The notes beneath the pieces were generated by a model, which had not been told where the DNA came from, made no database searches, and was given only the letters and a program-made list of their open reading frames with translations. Source: Actinomycetales bacterium (GTDB lineage Bacteria; Actinomycetota; Actinomycetes; Actinomycetales; Actinomycetaceae). Taken from it: 5,854 nucleotides of DNA. Where the stretch lies: the NCBI GenBank assembly GCA_012513625.1, contig JAAZBW010000013.1:1-5854 (forward strand), given 5' to 3'. Numbering within the stretch: the first letter of the stretch is position 1; the number at the start of each line of letters is the position of its first letter. Both the position numbers and the translations under genes were made by a program. Positions 5,609-5,854 of this stretch are shown piece after piece.

Positions 5609-5854
5609 ATGAGGGCGATCTGGAAGGGCGCGGTCACGTTCGGACTCGTGAACGTGCCGGTCAGGCTGTACTCGGCCACCGAGGACAATGACATCTCACT
5701 CCACCAGGTCCATGAGGCCGACGGCGGACGGATTCGTTACCAACGCACCTGCGAGAAATGCCAGAAGAAGGTGGAGTGGGCAGACATCGCGAAGGCCTAC
5801 GAGGACGGTGAGACCACAGTGATCCTCACCGACGAGGACCTCGCCACGCTCCCG
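5609..5854 (+). CDS. ku: Ku, DNA-end-binding protein of bacterial NHEJ, N-terminal part, 3' end outside window
   Basis: Bacterial Ku is a homodimer that threads onto double-strand break ends and recruits LigD. The visible 82 codons run open to the window edge. They begin MRAIWKGAVTFGLVNVPVRL, the classic Ku N-terminus, followed by YSATED, LHQVHEADGGRIRYQR and the CEKC pair (Cys48 and Cys51). DIAKAYEDG and VILTDEDLATLP come next, which in the family lead into the central beta-barrel that encircles DNA. The core homology starts at the ATG at 5609, so this start is secure although no well-spaced ribosome binding site is seen; GAGG ends 1 nt before it. The gene is divergent from ligD, giving both proteins of the two-component repair system at one locus. 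The C-terminal tail, which varies among actinobacteria and contacts LigD and DNA, is not visible. Confidence 0.96.
   Translation, partial: MRAIWKGAVTFGLVNVPVRLYSATEDNDISLHQVHEADGGRIRYQRTCEKCQKKVEWADIAKAYEDGETTVILTDEDLATLP

Noticed and set aside
4636..5691. Plus-strand open frame of 351 codons across the ligD 5' end and the ku start
   Set aside because: It overlaps ligD antisense and the ku N-terminus in another frame; both of those are well supported.
1..5854. tRNA, rRNA, riboswitch, insertion sequence or attachment site
   Set aside because: Reading both strands I saw no tRNA-like cloverleaf, transposase, terminal inverted repeats or known riboswitch core. The non-coding gaps are all under 230 nt.

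Overview
The window is about 70% GC with strongly GC-biased codon third positions. The genes are compact and actinobacterial in flavour: a LigD with domain order polymerase-phosphoesterase-ligase, a FurA/CatR-type Fur protein carrying the GDNHHHAVC motif, and possible leaderless starts. The best guess is chromosomal DNA of an actinobacterium, plausibly Micrococcales. The genus is inferred from protein style only.

Layout, left to right. (1) 1-522, minus: the N-terminal 174 codons of a CopB-like metal P-type ATPase with a His-rich leader; its 3' part lies beyond the left edge. (2) 658-1440, minus: a lipoprotein with a DsbA-like thioredoxin fold (CPHC active site). (3) 1506-1548: a strong hairpin terminator for dps. 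(4) 1584-2045, minus: dps, a ferritin-like DNA-protection protein with all five ferroxidase residues. (5) 2233-2649, minus: a Fur-family regulator with a GTG start that looks leaderless. (6) 2740-5385, minus: a complete 881-residue ligD. (7) 5386-5608: a divergent intergenic region. (8) 5609-5854, plus: the first 82 codons of ku, running off the right edge.

How the genes work together. Ku and LigD are the two core proteins of bacterial non-homologous end joining (NHEJ) and are divergently arranged here. Next to them are an iron/peroxide-type Fur regulator and dps, which stores iron and limits hydroxyl-radical damage to DNA. A 21-bp motif, 18/21 identical, lies upstream of both fur and dps; at fur it fills the -35 to spacer region of a good promoter. 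The simplest reading is that the Fur protein controls itself and dps. The left end concerns metal export and extracytoplasmic thiol chemistry. Together the window reads as a stress-defence neighbourhood of metal efflux, iron sequestration, redox sensing and DNA-break repair, with no sign of mobile elements, RNA genes or CRISPR.

The known families explain all the coding content and I see no wholly novel system. The points most worth a second look are the shared fur/dps motif, the leaderless fur start, the tandem-repeat basic linker inside LigD, and the duplicated His-rich leader and dyad at the copper ATPase.
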